DNA of 26,009 nucleotides from DATAVB01 sp040414495 (GTDB taxonomy: Bacteria; Actinomycetota; Actinomycetes; Mycobacteriales; QHCD01): assembly GCA_040414495.1 (NCBI GenBank), contig JBEDUI010000219.1:1-26009 (forward strand), given 5' to 3'. Positions 14,652 through 21,646 of the stretch are shown here, one piece after another; positions within the stretch are counted from its first letter, which is position 1, and the number at the start of each line of letters is the position of its first letter. The notes beneath the pieces were generated by a model that did no database searches, was not told where the DNA came from, and saw only the letters and a list, made by a program, of their open reading frames with translations. Made by a program: the position numbers and the translations under genes.

Positions 14652-14939
14652 CCCCGAATCGTGCCATGCGCGGACCGCTTGGCGAGCACCGACCAACGGC
14701 AGGCCGAATACCGCAGGCCCCTCTGTACCGAGTAGCGCAGACCACGATCCGTACAGCTGGGCGATGACCCACCACCGGGCGCCGGCATAGCGTGGACCTA
14801 CCGCCAATCGGGCAGCAAGCCTTAGCAGGCGACGAGCCATCCAGGGTGCCGAGCGCCGGGTGTCCCCATTGCCCGGCCCGCACCGGTCGGCCCCCAGACC
14901 TTGGACCGGCCGGCCGCGGGAACCGCACCAAGAGATTCG
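14652..14939. other. spacer between arsR and the AraC gene
   Basis: 288 bases with no supported gene unless the AraC protein begins at 14840. I see no clear terminator for arsR and no strong promoter; the minus-strand frame is open across most of it, which is common by chance in such GC-rich DNA. Confidence 0.4.
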
Positions 14940-15308
14940 TCAGGTGGCCTGTCCGGCCACAGTGGACACTAGCCGGGCGAGCGCGTCCAGGGCGCCGGGT
15001 ACGAGGCGGTAGTACGCCCATTTGCCGCGTTGCTCGCGTTGCAGAAGTCCGGCGTCGACGAGGACTTTCATGTGGTGCGAGACGGTCGGCTGGGACAGAG
15101 CGACCGGTTCGGTGAGGTCGCAGATGCAGGCCTCGCCGTCGGATTTTGCCGCGACAAGCGATAGTAGCCGCAGCCGAGTCGGGTCGGCGATGACCTTCAG
15201 GACCGCGGCGAGACGTTGCGCGCTGTCCAGGTCGAGGCCGCCGTCGCCGCTGGGGGTACAGCAGGTGGCCCAGTCGTCGGCGAGCAGCGGGAGCGGCGTG
15301 GTCGGCAT
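14940..15308 (-). CDS. arsR: ArsR-family arsenite-responsive repressor
   Basis: Winged-helix metalloregulator of 122 residues. Its Cys pattern matches the Corynebacterium glutamicum ArsR type: a Cys pair near the N-terminus (ATCCTP, Cys16-17) and a Cys in the ACICDL segment (61-63), the kind that together bind As(III) across the dimer. The recognition helix is SQPTVSHHMKVLVDAGLL, followed by the wing QREQRGKWAYYRL. The ATG at 15308 places the Cys pair where the corynebacterial protein has it; ATG 15320 is an alternative. It is divergent from arsM with a palindrome between, so it should repress both directions until arsenite releases it. Confidence 0.92.
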   Translation of the reverse strand: MPTTPLPLLADDWATCCTPSGDGGLDLDSAQRLAAVLKVIADPTRLRLLSLVAAKSDGEACICDLTEPVALSQPTVSHHMKVLVDAGLLQREQRGKWAYYRLVPGALDALARLVSTVAGQAT

Positions 15309-15326
15309 GACATCCAGCATGCCACA

Positions 15327-15350
15327 ACGTATTGACGTACATCGATACGT
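15327..15350. promoter_or_regulatory. ArsR operator between arsR and arsM
   Basis: Half-sites ACGTATTGACGT (15327-15338) and ACATCGATACGT (15339-15350) pair at 10 of 12 positions. The inner part resembles the 12-2-12-type ArsR/SmtB operator with TTGA and TCGA marks. It sits 18 nt from the arsR ATG and 49 nt from the arsM ATG, fitting joint repression. Confidence 0.65.
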
Positions 15351-15399
15351 CGTGCACAGTGGCGGCAACACATCGATCACTGTCTATGGGAGGCGTGGG

Positions 15400-16203
15400 A
15401 TGACCAGTACGAGCAGCGAACAGACCCTGGAGCAGGTCCGAGCCCGGTATGCGGCGGCGGCGACCGCGGTGAGCAACGGCCGCGATGAGGCGGCCGAATC
15501 GTGCTGTGCCCCAAGCGAATCCGCCAGCTGCTGCGGAGGGTCGGCCGTGGAGGTCGACGAGACGTTCGGCTCCGCGCTCTACAGCGCGAGCGAGCAGGGT
15601 GAGGTGCCGGCCGAGGCATTGGCGGCCAGCCTGGGCTGCGGCAACCCACTCGCGGTGGCCGAGCTGCGGGCCGGCGAAACCGTGCTGGATCTGGGTTCTG
15701 GTGGCGGAATCGACGTACTGCTCTCGGCGCGGCGCGTCGGCCCGACCGGATTCGCCTATGGCGTGGATATGACCGACGAAATGCTGGCCCTGGCCCGTAC
15801 CAATGCCGAAAAGGCCGGTGCGAGCAACGTGGAGTTCGTGCAGGGCACCATCGAAGACGTTCCGCTGCCGGATGAGTCAGTGGACGTGGTGATCTCCAAC
15901 TGCGTCATCAATCTGTCGGTTGACAAACCGGCCGTCATCGCCGAGATGTTCCGGCTATTACGCCCCGGTGGCCGCATCGGGATCAGCGACGTAGTCGCCG
16001 AAGACACACTGAGCCCGGAGCAACGGGCCGAACGAGGCAGCTACGTCGGCTGCATCGCCGGCGCCCTTTCCCGCAGCGAATACCTCGACGGGCTCGCCGC
16101 CGCCGGTTTCACCGACTCCTCGGTGACCTTCACCCACGAAGCCGCGGACGGTATGCACGCCGCGATCGTGCGCGCCAGCAAACCCGCCGAAGCCACAAAG
16201 TAG
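15400..16203 (+). CDS. arsM: arsenite S-adenosylmethionine methyltransferase
   Basis: Methylates As(III) stepwise to methylated arsenicals, some volatile. The 267 residues include motif I VLDLGSGGGIDVLLSARRVGP (95-115, given here by its key glycines) and LRPGGRIGISDVV (187-199). The Cys residues used for arsenic in characterised ArsM enzymes can be placed: CGNP at 80, SNCVINL with Cys168, and GCIAGAL with Cys218, plus N-terminal pairs at 35-36 and 44-45. The ATG at 15400 has GGGAGG 6 nt upstream. First gene of arsM-aquaporin-arsC; its stop overlaps the next start by one base. Confidence 0.94.
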   Translation: MTSTSSEQTLEQVRARYAAAATAVSNGRDEAAESCCAPSESASCCGGSAVEVDETFGSALYSASEQGEVPAEALAASLGCGNPLAVAELRAGETVLDLGSGGGIDVLLSARRVGPTGFAYGVDMTDEMLALARTNAEKAGASNVEFVQGTIEDVPLPDESVDVVISNCVINLSVDKPAVIAEMFRLLRPGGRIGISDVVAEDTLSPEQRAERGSYVGCIAGALSRSEYLDGLAAAGFTDSSVTFTHEAADGMHAAIVRASKPAEATK

Positions 16204-16910
16204 TGAATGCGGAATTGGCCCGCCGGGCCCTGGCCGAGGCGATCGGGACCGCGTTCCTGGTCGCCGCGGTCGTGGGCTCCGGCATCGCCGCCCAGCGCCT
16301 CTCCCCACACAACATCGGGTTGGAGCTGCTGGAGAACAGCGTCATCACCGGAGCCGCGCTGGTGGCGCTGATCCTGGCCTTGCAGCCAATTTCGGCCGCA
16401 TTCAACCCGGTCGTAACCCTGCTGGAGACCGCGTTCGGCGCGATCACCGCGCGTACCGCAACCGTCCTGATCGCCGCCCAAATCGCCGGCGGTGTACTCG
16501 GCGTCCTGGTCGCCAACGTCATGTTCGGCCTGCAGGCGGTCGATATTTCCGGTCATCACCGCGACGGTGGCGGGCTTTTCTTGGGCGAAATCGTCGCCAC
16601 GCTCGGTCTGGTCCTCACCATCTTCGGGGCCGCCCGCTCCGGCCGCGGCGACCGAATCGCCTACGCCGTAGGCGGATACATCACCGCCGCCTATTGGTTC
16701 ACCAGCTCCACCAGCTTCGCCAACCCCGCGGTCACCATTGCCAGAATGTTCACCGACACATTTGCTGGAATTGCCCCAACCTCGGCCGGCCCGTTTATCG
16801 CCGCCCAGCTCATCGGCGCCGCGGCCGCGTACCCGCTTATCCGTGTCCTCTATCCGAACCACACCGCGTTGCCGCTTGCCACCAGCGAATCCCGGAAGGT
16901 CCACATATGA
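16203..16910 (+). CDS. MIP/aquaporin-family channel in the ars operon
   Basis: A 235-residue membrane channel with six hydrophobic segments and two half-helix loops: FNPVVTL (first, Asn68-Pro-Val) and FANPAVTIAR (second, Asn174-Pro-Ala, Arg181). The first box is NPV instead of NPA, as in other arsenic-linked channels I know of this kind. In Sinorhizobium AqpS an aquaglyceroporin next to arsC exports arsenite formed from arsenate, which is the likely job here as no ArsB or Acr3 pump is present. The GTG start shares its G with the arsM stop TAG, and its own stop overlaps the arsC ATG by 4 bases, so all three are coupled. Confidence 0.9.
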   Translation: MNAELARRALAEAIGTAFLVAAVVGSGIAAQRLSPHNIGLELLENSVITGAALVALILALQPISAAFNPVVTLLETAFGAITARTATVLIAAQIAGGVLGVLVANVMFGLQAVDISGHHRDGGGLFLGEIVATLGLVLTIFGAARSGRGDRIAYAVGGYITAAYWFTSSTSFANPAVTIARMFTDTFAGIAPTSAGPFIAAQLIGAAAAYPLIRVLYPNHTALPLATSESRKVHI

Positions 16911-17320
16911 TTGACACACCGACCGTGCTTTTCGTCTGCGTCCACAATGCCGGCCGCTCGCAAATGGCAGCCGGTTTTCTCACCCACCTCGCCGGCAATC
17001 ACATCAACGTCCGCTCCGCCGGCTCCGAACCCGCCGACAACGTCAACCCGGTTGCGGTACAAGCCATGCGGGAAGTCGGCATCGATATCACGGCCGAGCA
17101 ACCCAAAATCCTCACGACAGACGCGGTCGAGGCGGCCGATGTCGTCATCACCATGGGCTGCGGTGACACCTGCCCGGTATTTCCCGGAAAACGCTACGAA
17201 GACTGGGACCTCACCGACCCCGCCGGCCAACCCATTGAGGTCGTTCGCCAGGTCCGCGACGATATTCGCGGCCGGGTCCAAGAGCTCATCGAGAGCCTGC
17301 GCCTGAACATATCCACATGA
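16907..17320 (+). CDS. arsC: arsenate reductase, low-molecular-weight phosphatase type
   Basis: Reduces arsenate to arsenite. The 137 residues carry the phosphatase-like loop CVHNAGRS with Cys11 and Arg17, RSAGSEPADNVNP, the PKILT segment and MGCGDTCPVFPGKRYEDWDLTDPAGQ with Cys85 and Cys89. In corynebacteria ArsC enzymes of this kind form an arseno-mycothiol adduct resolved by mycoredoxin; whether this one uses that route or thioredoxin through Cys85/89 cannot be decided here. Overlaps the channel gene by ATGA. Last intact gene of the ars operon. Confidence 0.93.
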   Translation: MIDTPTVLFVCVHNAGRSQMAAGFLTHLAGNHINVRSAGSEPADNVNPVAVQAMREVGIDITAEQPKILTTDAVEAADVVITMGCGDTCPVFPGKRYEDWDLTDPAGQPIEVVRQVRDDIRGRVQELIESLRLNIST

Positions 17321-17324
17321 CACG

Positions 17325-17483
17325 GGATTCCACAGTCTCTACTGCTGCTGCGACGTACGGGCCCTGCTAGTGGAATTCGAAGGCAAACGCATAGCGATTG
17401 TCGACGGCCCTGTACTCGACGAGTTCTTCAGCGAATTCACCATCCAGGATCCTGATGGATACGGGATCGCATTTGGCGGGTAG
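17325..17483 (+). pseudogene. C-terminal fragment of a VOC-family gene
   Basis: The plus frame ending with TAG at 17481 reads CDVRALLVEFEGKRIAIVD, then GPVLDEFFSEFTIQDPDGYGIAFGG, which is the second half of a VOC domain with the characteristic FxxxDPDGYGIAF strand. The N-terminal half is missing: upstream the frame runs straight into the 3' end of arsC. The fragment may be what is left of an arsenic-related dioxygenase such as ArsI, but that is inference from location. A GTG at 17370 would give only 37 residues and is unlikely to be a gene. Confidence 0.6.
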
Positions 17484-17701
17484 AGGGCGAGCAGCGTAAA
17501 AGCTCATTTGTACGGACTCGTCCGCATGACGAATTACGTGAAGTTCGGCGCGATCACGGGTCATCTGATAATCGCTGCCGGATCATTGGTAGCTGCATAC
17601 ACAGCCCGACAGGGCTACGTTTGGGCTCTACCGGTTCCCCCGTGCCGGCAGGCGCTCACCCGACAGGACCGGGCGTCCCTCCCCAGACCCAGGAGGCGCA
17701 T
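17484..17701. other. spacer ahead of the STAS gene
   Basis: Together with the VOC remnant this makes a gap of 381 bases after arsC. Besides the remnant I see only the AGGAGG of the STAS gene at 17691-17696; no promoter consensus or hairpin stands out. Confidence 0.45.
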
Positions 17702-18019
17702 ATGGTTACTGATCTTCGACCCCAGAGTCTGCAGCTCCGCATCTATCCCGGACCTGATGGTCTGCTGAGACTGACCGGCGAGCTGGACATGGCCTCACGC
17801 CCCGAGCTGTGTTCGGCTCTGCAACGCCAACTCGACGCTGGCCAGCAGCGATGCGTCCTGGACCTCACCGAGCTCAGCTTCTGCGATTCGGCCGGTCTGT
17901 CCGCTCTCGTCTGGGCGGACCACGCCTTTCCCCGCGGCGTACTGCTGCACGGTCCGGGCCGGCAATTGCGCAAGATCCTGCGCGCCACCAACCTGGAGCA
18001 ATTTCTCACCATCGAGTAA
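17702..18019 (+). CDS. STAS-domain protein, anti-sigma factor antagonist type
   Basis: A 105-residue single STAS domain: LQLRIYPGPDGLLRLTGELDMAS, then CVLDLTELSFCDSAGLSALV with Ser63 in the position that SpoIIAA/RsbV-type proteins have phosphorylated by an anti-sigma kinase, and a C-terminal helix. Such proteins bind the anti-sigma factor when unphosphorylated and free a sigma factor. No kinase, phosphatase or sigma gene lies nearby, so it is an orphan. AGGAGG ends 5 nt before the ATG. A strong hairpin follows. Confidence 0.9.
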   Translation: MVTDLRPQSLQLRIYPGPDGLLRLTGELDMASRPELCSALQRQLDAGQQRCVLDLTELSFCDSAGLSALVWADHAFPRGVLLHGPGRQLRKILRATNLEQFLTIE

Positions 18020-18081
18020 GCCCCATCGAGTTAAGTCATAGTCCCCGGGGTCATCGAAGCCACCGGGCACACCCAGCACGG

Positions 18082-18117
18082 CGAAACCCCACCGCGGTGG
18101 ACCGAGGTGGGGTTTCG
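18082..18117 (+). terminator. intrinsic terminator after the STAS gene
   Basis: CGAAACCCCACC (18082-18093) and GGTGGGGTTTCG (18106-18117) form a perfect 12-bp stem with a 12-nt loop that ends in a short T run within the stem. It lies 62 nt beyond the STAS stop and could act in both directions. Confidence 0.75.
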
Positions 18118-18267
18118 TGACCGGCGACGTCCCGACGGAGGCAGAGACGGGGCGCCCTCTCCCAGACACAGCTGCTCTACCCGTCGGCGAGCCGGCTACA
18201 CACTGGGTGCAGCGGAGAACTGAGCGATCGGGGTGCTTCCGCGCCGTCGTTGGGCTAGGCATAGAGG

Positions 18268-19761
18268 GTGCGTCGACCACCGTTGGCTGCCCGGGTCGGT
18301 CACCACTGGCTGGGACCGGTGAGTTTCCTGCTGCTTTTCGGATTGTGTACGGCGTGGGCATTAGTGACACCGTTCTTCGGCGCCCCGGACGAGCCGGCCC
18401 ATGTCATCAAAGCCGCGGCGGTGGCACACGGCGAATTCCTCGGCCGCTATACCGGCCACGCCGCCGCCAAGGTCACCGTCACCATCCCGGCCACCGTGGC
18501 GAAGGCCGCTACGACCCATGTCTGCTTCGCCTTCCACGCCACCGTCTCGGCCGGCTGTTTGGCAGATTTCACCAGCGCGTCGGGAACCCGGTCGGTAACG
18601 ACGTACGTAGGCCGCGATCCGCCGATCTACTACCTGCTGGTCGGATTGCCGACCCTGGTGATGCACACCCCGGGGGTCATCTACCTCATGCGGCTGGTCA
18701 GCGCGGCGATCTGCGCGGCCTTCCTCACCGCTGCGGTGACGGCGACTCGCGGCGCAGGGCTGTTGCTGGCCGGCGTGGCGGTGGCGGCAACGCCGATCGC
18801 GTTGTTCCTGGCCGGGGTGGTGAATCCGAGCGGCCTGGAGATCTGTGCGGCGATCTGCGTCTGGGTCGCCGGGCTGCGGCTCGTCACTGAATCGACCGAC
18901 GGTCCGCCATCGCGCGGGCTGGTAATCCGATTCGTCCTCGCCGCGGCCGTACTGGTGCAGACCCGCGGCCTCTCTCCGCTCTGGCTGGCGCTGATCGGGC
19001 TGACCCTGTTCTGGCTGGCCGGCTGGCAGCGGACCGTGGCGCTGCTGCGAACACGTTCCATCAGGATCGGTCTCGCCGTAGTGGCGGTCTGCGGCGTGTT
19101 CGCGGTGGTCTGGATCCTGGTGGCGAAGTCGTTGACCATCGCTCCGGTCGGTACGCCGGTGCCGGCGGACGCCTCGCGCTGGGAGATCCTACGCAAGTCG
19201 CTGCACCGAACCTTCGTCGACACCAAGGGACTGTTCGCCCTATTCGGGTGGAACGACACTCCGGCGCCCCGGCTCACGTACCTGTTGTGGGGGATCGCCC
19301 TCGGAGCGATTGTTGTCCTGGCGTTGTTGGCCCGCTGGTTATCCCGCTACACGGTCGCGATCGTGACGCTCGCGGTGCTCAGCGTCGTGGTGCCGACCCT
19401 GCTCACGGCGTCGCAGGCGCACAAGGACGGCATCGTCGGCCAGGGTCGGTACGTACTGCCGCTGGCGGTTGGCATTCCGATTATCGCCGGGTACGCGGCC
19501 GGTCGGGGCTGGCCGGGCGGGCGTTGGCGTCAGCTGGTGCTACCGGTGGGTGCGGTAGCGCTGACCGCAGCGCAGGGTGCGGCCTTCACCGAGGCGCTGC
19601 GTCGCTACCGGACCGGGCTGGGCCACTCGCTCTTCTCCGCGCACCCGCCCTGGTCGCCGCCGATTCCCGAATTGCTGCTGCTCGGCGGATACGGCGTACT
19701 GACATTGGCGCTCTATCTCGGCTGGGCCTGGATCGCGTCGCAACGCGACAGTCCACCGTAG
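18268..19761 (+). CDS. DUF2142-family polytopic membrane protein
   Basis: A 497-residue membrane protein with about ten hydrophobic helices. The first extracytoplasmic loop has FFGAPDEPAH (37-45), with the acidic pair expected of GT-C-like proteins, and GRDPPIYYLLVGLP is conserved further on; together these fit DUF2142, often found near cell-envelope polysaccharide genes. A role in glycan transfer is plausible but unproven. The start is GTG 18268, with AGAGG close to it; a later start is possible. No other envelope genes are nearby. Confidence 0.8.
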   Translation: MRRPPLAARVGHHWLGPVSFLLLFGLCTAWALVTPFFGAPDEPAHVIKAAAVAHGEFLGRYTGHAAAKVTVTIPATVAKAATTHVCFAFHATVSAGCLADFTSASGTRSVTTYVGRDPPIYYLLVGLPTLVMHTPGVIYLMRLVSAAICAAFLTAAVTATRGAGLLLAGVAVAATPIALFLAGVVNPSGLEICAAICVWVAGLRLVTESTDGPPSRGLVIRFVLAAAVLVQTRGLSPLWLALIGLTLFWLAGWQRTVALLRTRSIRIGLAVVAVCGVFAVVWILVAKSLTIAPVGTPVPADASRWEILRKSLHRTFVDTKGLFALFGWNDTPAPRLTYLLWGIALGAIVVLALLARWLSRYTVAIVTLAVLSVVVPTLLTASQAHKDGIVGQGRYVLPLAVGIPIIAGYAAGRGWPGGRWRQLVLPVGAVALTAAQGAAFTEALRRYRTGLGHSLFSAHPPWSPPIPELLLLGGYGVLTLALYLGWAWIASQRDSPP

Positions 19762-19820
19762 ACAGTCCACCGCGTGGGGTAATCATCGGCGACGCACATG
19801 TCGATGGCACCTTTGAATAT

Positions 19821-19836
19821 GATCGTCTATACGATC
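19821..19836. promoter_or_regulatory. short inverted repeat before the P-loop kinase gene
   Basis: GATCGT (19821-19826) and ACGATC (19831-19836) are perfect complements around CTAT, ending 8 nt before the ATG at 19845. It could be an operator or affect translation; evidence is limited to the symmetry. Confidence 0.35.
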
Positions 19837-19844
19837 CCAGGTTT

Positions 19845-20351
19845 ATGAAGAACCTCATCATCGTGGGCGGCACGATGGGCGTCGGCAAAACCGCAACCTG
19901 CCGTGAACTGCAGAAGATACTACTGCGGAACGTATTTCTCGACGGCGACTGGTGTTGGGACATGCGTCCATTTGTGGTCACAGACGAAACCAAGAACATG
20001 GTGGACGACAACATCGCTCATCTTCTCAATAACTTTCTCGATTGCTCGGAGTTCGAGAATGTCATTTTCTGCTGGGTACTACATGAGCAGGAGATACTGG
20101 ACAACCTCATTGCCAGGCTGAAACATGAGAGCTGCACAATACATTGCTTTTCCCTCGTCAGCGATAAACACGCTCTGTCGGAGAGACTGAGCCGCGACGT
20201 TGCAGCAGGAAAACGGGAGCCGGACGTTCTAGAGCGCAGCCTCGCGCGAATGCCGCTATACGATGCGCTCGACACCATGAAGATCGATGTGAGCGCTATT
20301 TCGCCGGCCGATGCGGCAGACCGGATTGGACATTACCTGGCTCGGTTTTAG
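19845..20351 (+). CDS. P-loop nucleotide-binding kinase-like protein
   Basis: A 168-residue P-loop protein beginning MKNLIIVGGTMGVGKT with the Walker A Lys15-Thr16, followed by VFLDGDWCWDMRPF, a segment binding a substrate in shikimate and gluconate kinase-like proteins, then ENVIFCWVLHEQEIL and ERLSRDVAAGKREPDVLERSLARM as a lid-like region. The substrate is unknown. The protein resembles small ATPases I know from Bacillus and relatives, and the gene is visibly poorer in GC than its neighbours (many codons ending in A or T), pointing to recent transfer. AGG lies 3 nt upstream of the ATG. Single gene, no evident partners. Confidence 0.82.
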   Translation: MKNLIIVGGTMGVGKTATCRELQKILLRNVFLDGDWCWDMRPFVVTDETKNMVDDNIAHLLNNFLDCSEFENVIFCWVLHEQEILDNLIARLKHESCTIHCFSLVSDKHALSERLSRDVAAGKREPDVLERSLARMPLYDALDTMKIDVSAISPADAADRIGHYLARF

Positions 20352-20356
20352 TGATC

Positions 20357-20371
20357 CGCCCGCAGCGGGCG
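20357..20371 (+). terminator. possible short hairpin after the P-loop kinase gene
   Basis: CGCCCGC (20357-20363) and GCGGGCG (20365-20371) are complementary with only one base between, so the outer pairs can form a small stem. It starts 5 nt after the stop, lacks a T run and is a weak terminator candidate. Confidence 0.3.
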
Positions 20372-20449
20372 CTATCGGTTCGCGCTCGTCGGCGGCGCGG
20401 AGTAGGAGTCAGCGCTCACTGCGTGAACAGGCCGATATGGGAGGCGATA

Positions 20450-20776
20450 ATGCGCCGAACACAACGTGTTGCCCTCATCCTGCTGGCGGGCGGCTGTGTC
20501 AGCCTCACCGCGTTCGCCGGCGGTGCGTCGGCTCTGCCGGCCACGACGACACGAACCCTGCCGTCCAGGCGGTCGATGACCCCGACAGCGGACACGAGGC
20601 CACTGTTGCCCGGCCCGGTTCAGCCACCGGCAGCCGCGGCGTTGAGCGGTGGCTTCAGGAGTTCGGGGCCTCCACCGACGCCGCTGTTTCCAGCGTGGCG
20701 GCCCGGGACCGGATACCGCTCCGAATCCGCCGTCGCCCGGGCTTTCCGCGCCGCCGCCGGTGAGACGCCGGCCTGA
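20450..20776 (+). CDS. putative secreted small protein, possibly frameshifted
   Basis: GGGAGG lies 5 nt before an ATG that begins a clear Sec signal peptide: MRRTQRVALILLAGGCVSLT then AFAGGASALPA, with a likely cleavage near residue 29. The rest of the 108-residue frame is Pro, Arg and Ser rich and looks unlike a folded domain. From about 20530 the next frame reads more like protein (NPAVQAVDDPDSGHEATVARPG and VERWLQEFGASTDAAVSSV) up to its stop at 20763. Either the mature protein is a disordered peptide or a frameshift has broken the gene. Function unknown. Confidence 0.45.
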   Translation: MRRTQRVALILLAGGCVSLTAFAGGASALPATTTRTLPSRRSMTPTADTRPLLPGPVQPPAAAALSGGFRSSGPPPTPLFPAWRPGTGYRSESAVARAFRAAAGETPA

Positions 20777-20918
20777 TTCCGCCGCGGCACCCAGCTTGCC
20801 GACTCGTGGCGGCGCGGTTAACAGCCAATGGATTCACTAAATTGGCCCGAACGGGTTGAACCTCGTCGCGCCAACCAGCGTAAAGAAAGTGTCTGCCGTC
20901 AACCGACTTGAGGACAGA

Positions 20919-21401
20919 ATGTCTTCTCCGATGAGTACGACACATCGATACCCGAATTCGAACGATGCCGTAGCGGAGCCGCCACTCGCCAGGCTCGTAA
21001 CCTGGCCGCTGCACGGCCGACCGGTCCACGCCCCGATGCGACTCGTCGCCGCCGCAGGAGCACTCGCCGAAGCAATTTCGCATCTGCCGTTGTTGATGCA
21101 GAGCCTCTCCGAGACCCCGTACATCGGGGTCGGATTTCTGCTGCTCTCGATCGCCGGATTTCTACTGGCGCAATTGCTGATCAGCAACGACAGCCCGGCC
21201 GTCTGGCTCTCCACCGCGGTTGTCGCCGCGCTGGCGATGATCGGGTACATCCTCAGCCGCACCACCGGACTTCCGCAGTTGCACGAATACATCGGCGCCT
21301 GGAGTTATCCGCTCGGCATCGTCTCCCTTGTCGGCGAAGGGACGATGCTCCTCGCGGCCCTGGTGCATATCCAGCGAATTCGGCACGCCAGCACCGTTTA
21401 A
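20919..21401 (+). CDS. small four-helix membrane protein of unknown function
   Basis: About 160 residues, with four hydrophobic helices (near residues 40-60, 67-90, 96-116 and 129-149): for example VGFLLLSIAGFLLAQLLIS and WLSTAVVAALAMIGYILS. The loop between helices 3 and 4 has TTGLPQLHEYIGAWSYPLG. I do not recognise the family. ATG 20919 is chosen for GAGGA about 5 nt upstream; ATG 20931 and an upstream ATG at 20856 are alternatives. Its stop overlaps that of a small minus-strand frame. Confidence 0.6.
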   Translation: MSSPMSTTHRYPNSNDAVAEPPLARLVTWPLHGRPVHAPMRLVAAAGALAEAISHLPLLMQSLSETPYIGVGFLLLSIAGFLLAQLLISNDSPAVWLSTAVVAALAMIGYILSRTTGLPQLHEYIGAWSYPLGIVSLVGEGTMLLAALVHIQRIRHASTV

Positions 21402-21535
21402 GCGCCGCCGAACCAGGTCATCGCCTGAGGATGCGGCCGGGTCCACGCCATCGGCGTGCCGTCCAGCCCGAGTACGTCGTTCAGCGCCTGATCCGGGGGC
21501 GGCGGGAATGTGTCGTACGTCAGGATGTCGGACAC
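21398..21535 (-). CDS. possible 45-residue protein or gene fragment
   Basis: A minus-strand frame from a GTG at 21535 to TAA at 21398 reads VSDILTYDTFPPPPDQALND, then VLGLDGTPMAWTRPHPQAMTWFGGA. The composition is protein-like and the length very short. It lacks a good ribosome binding site, and the frame stays open some way upstream, so it may be the C-terminal end of a lost gene rather than a complete one. Family not recognised. Its end overlaps the membrane protein stop by four bases. Confidence 0.35.
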   Translation of the reverse strand: MSDILTYDTFPPPPDQALNDVLGLDGTPMAWTRPHPQAMTWFGGA

Positions 21536-21646
21536 AGGACGACCGGCTGATGTTCTTGCGGTCTCGCTTGAGGTCCATTACCGAACAGACTTAGATACCG
21601 CTTAAGGGACCGTGTCGCATCAATAGATACAACGATCCGCTAACTG

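Noticed and set aside
14652..14840. 63-residue N-terminal extension of the AraC protein
   Set aside because: Not domain-like, and the family normally starts at about the GTG at 14651; kept as an alternative start only.
18132..18187. tRNA-like fold closed by CCGACGG and CCGTCGG
   Set aside because: Only 56 nt, no T-loop sequence or anticodon arm; not a tRNA. A structured leader of the DUF2142 gene is possible but unsupported.
18117..18890. Plus-strand frame of 257 codons beginning inside the STAS terminator
   Set aside because: Most of it overlaps the DUF2142 gene in another frame and is Arg-rich; the first 50 residues show no motif.
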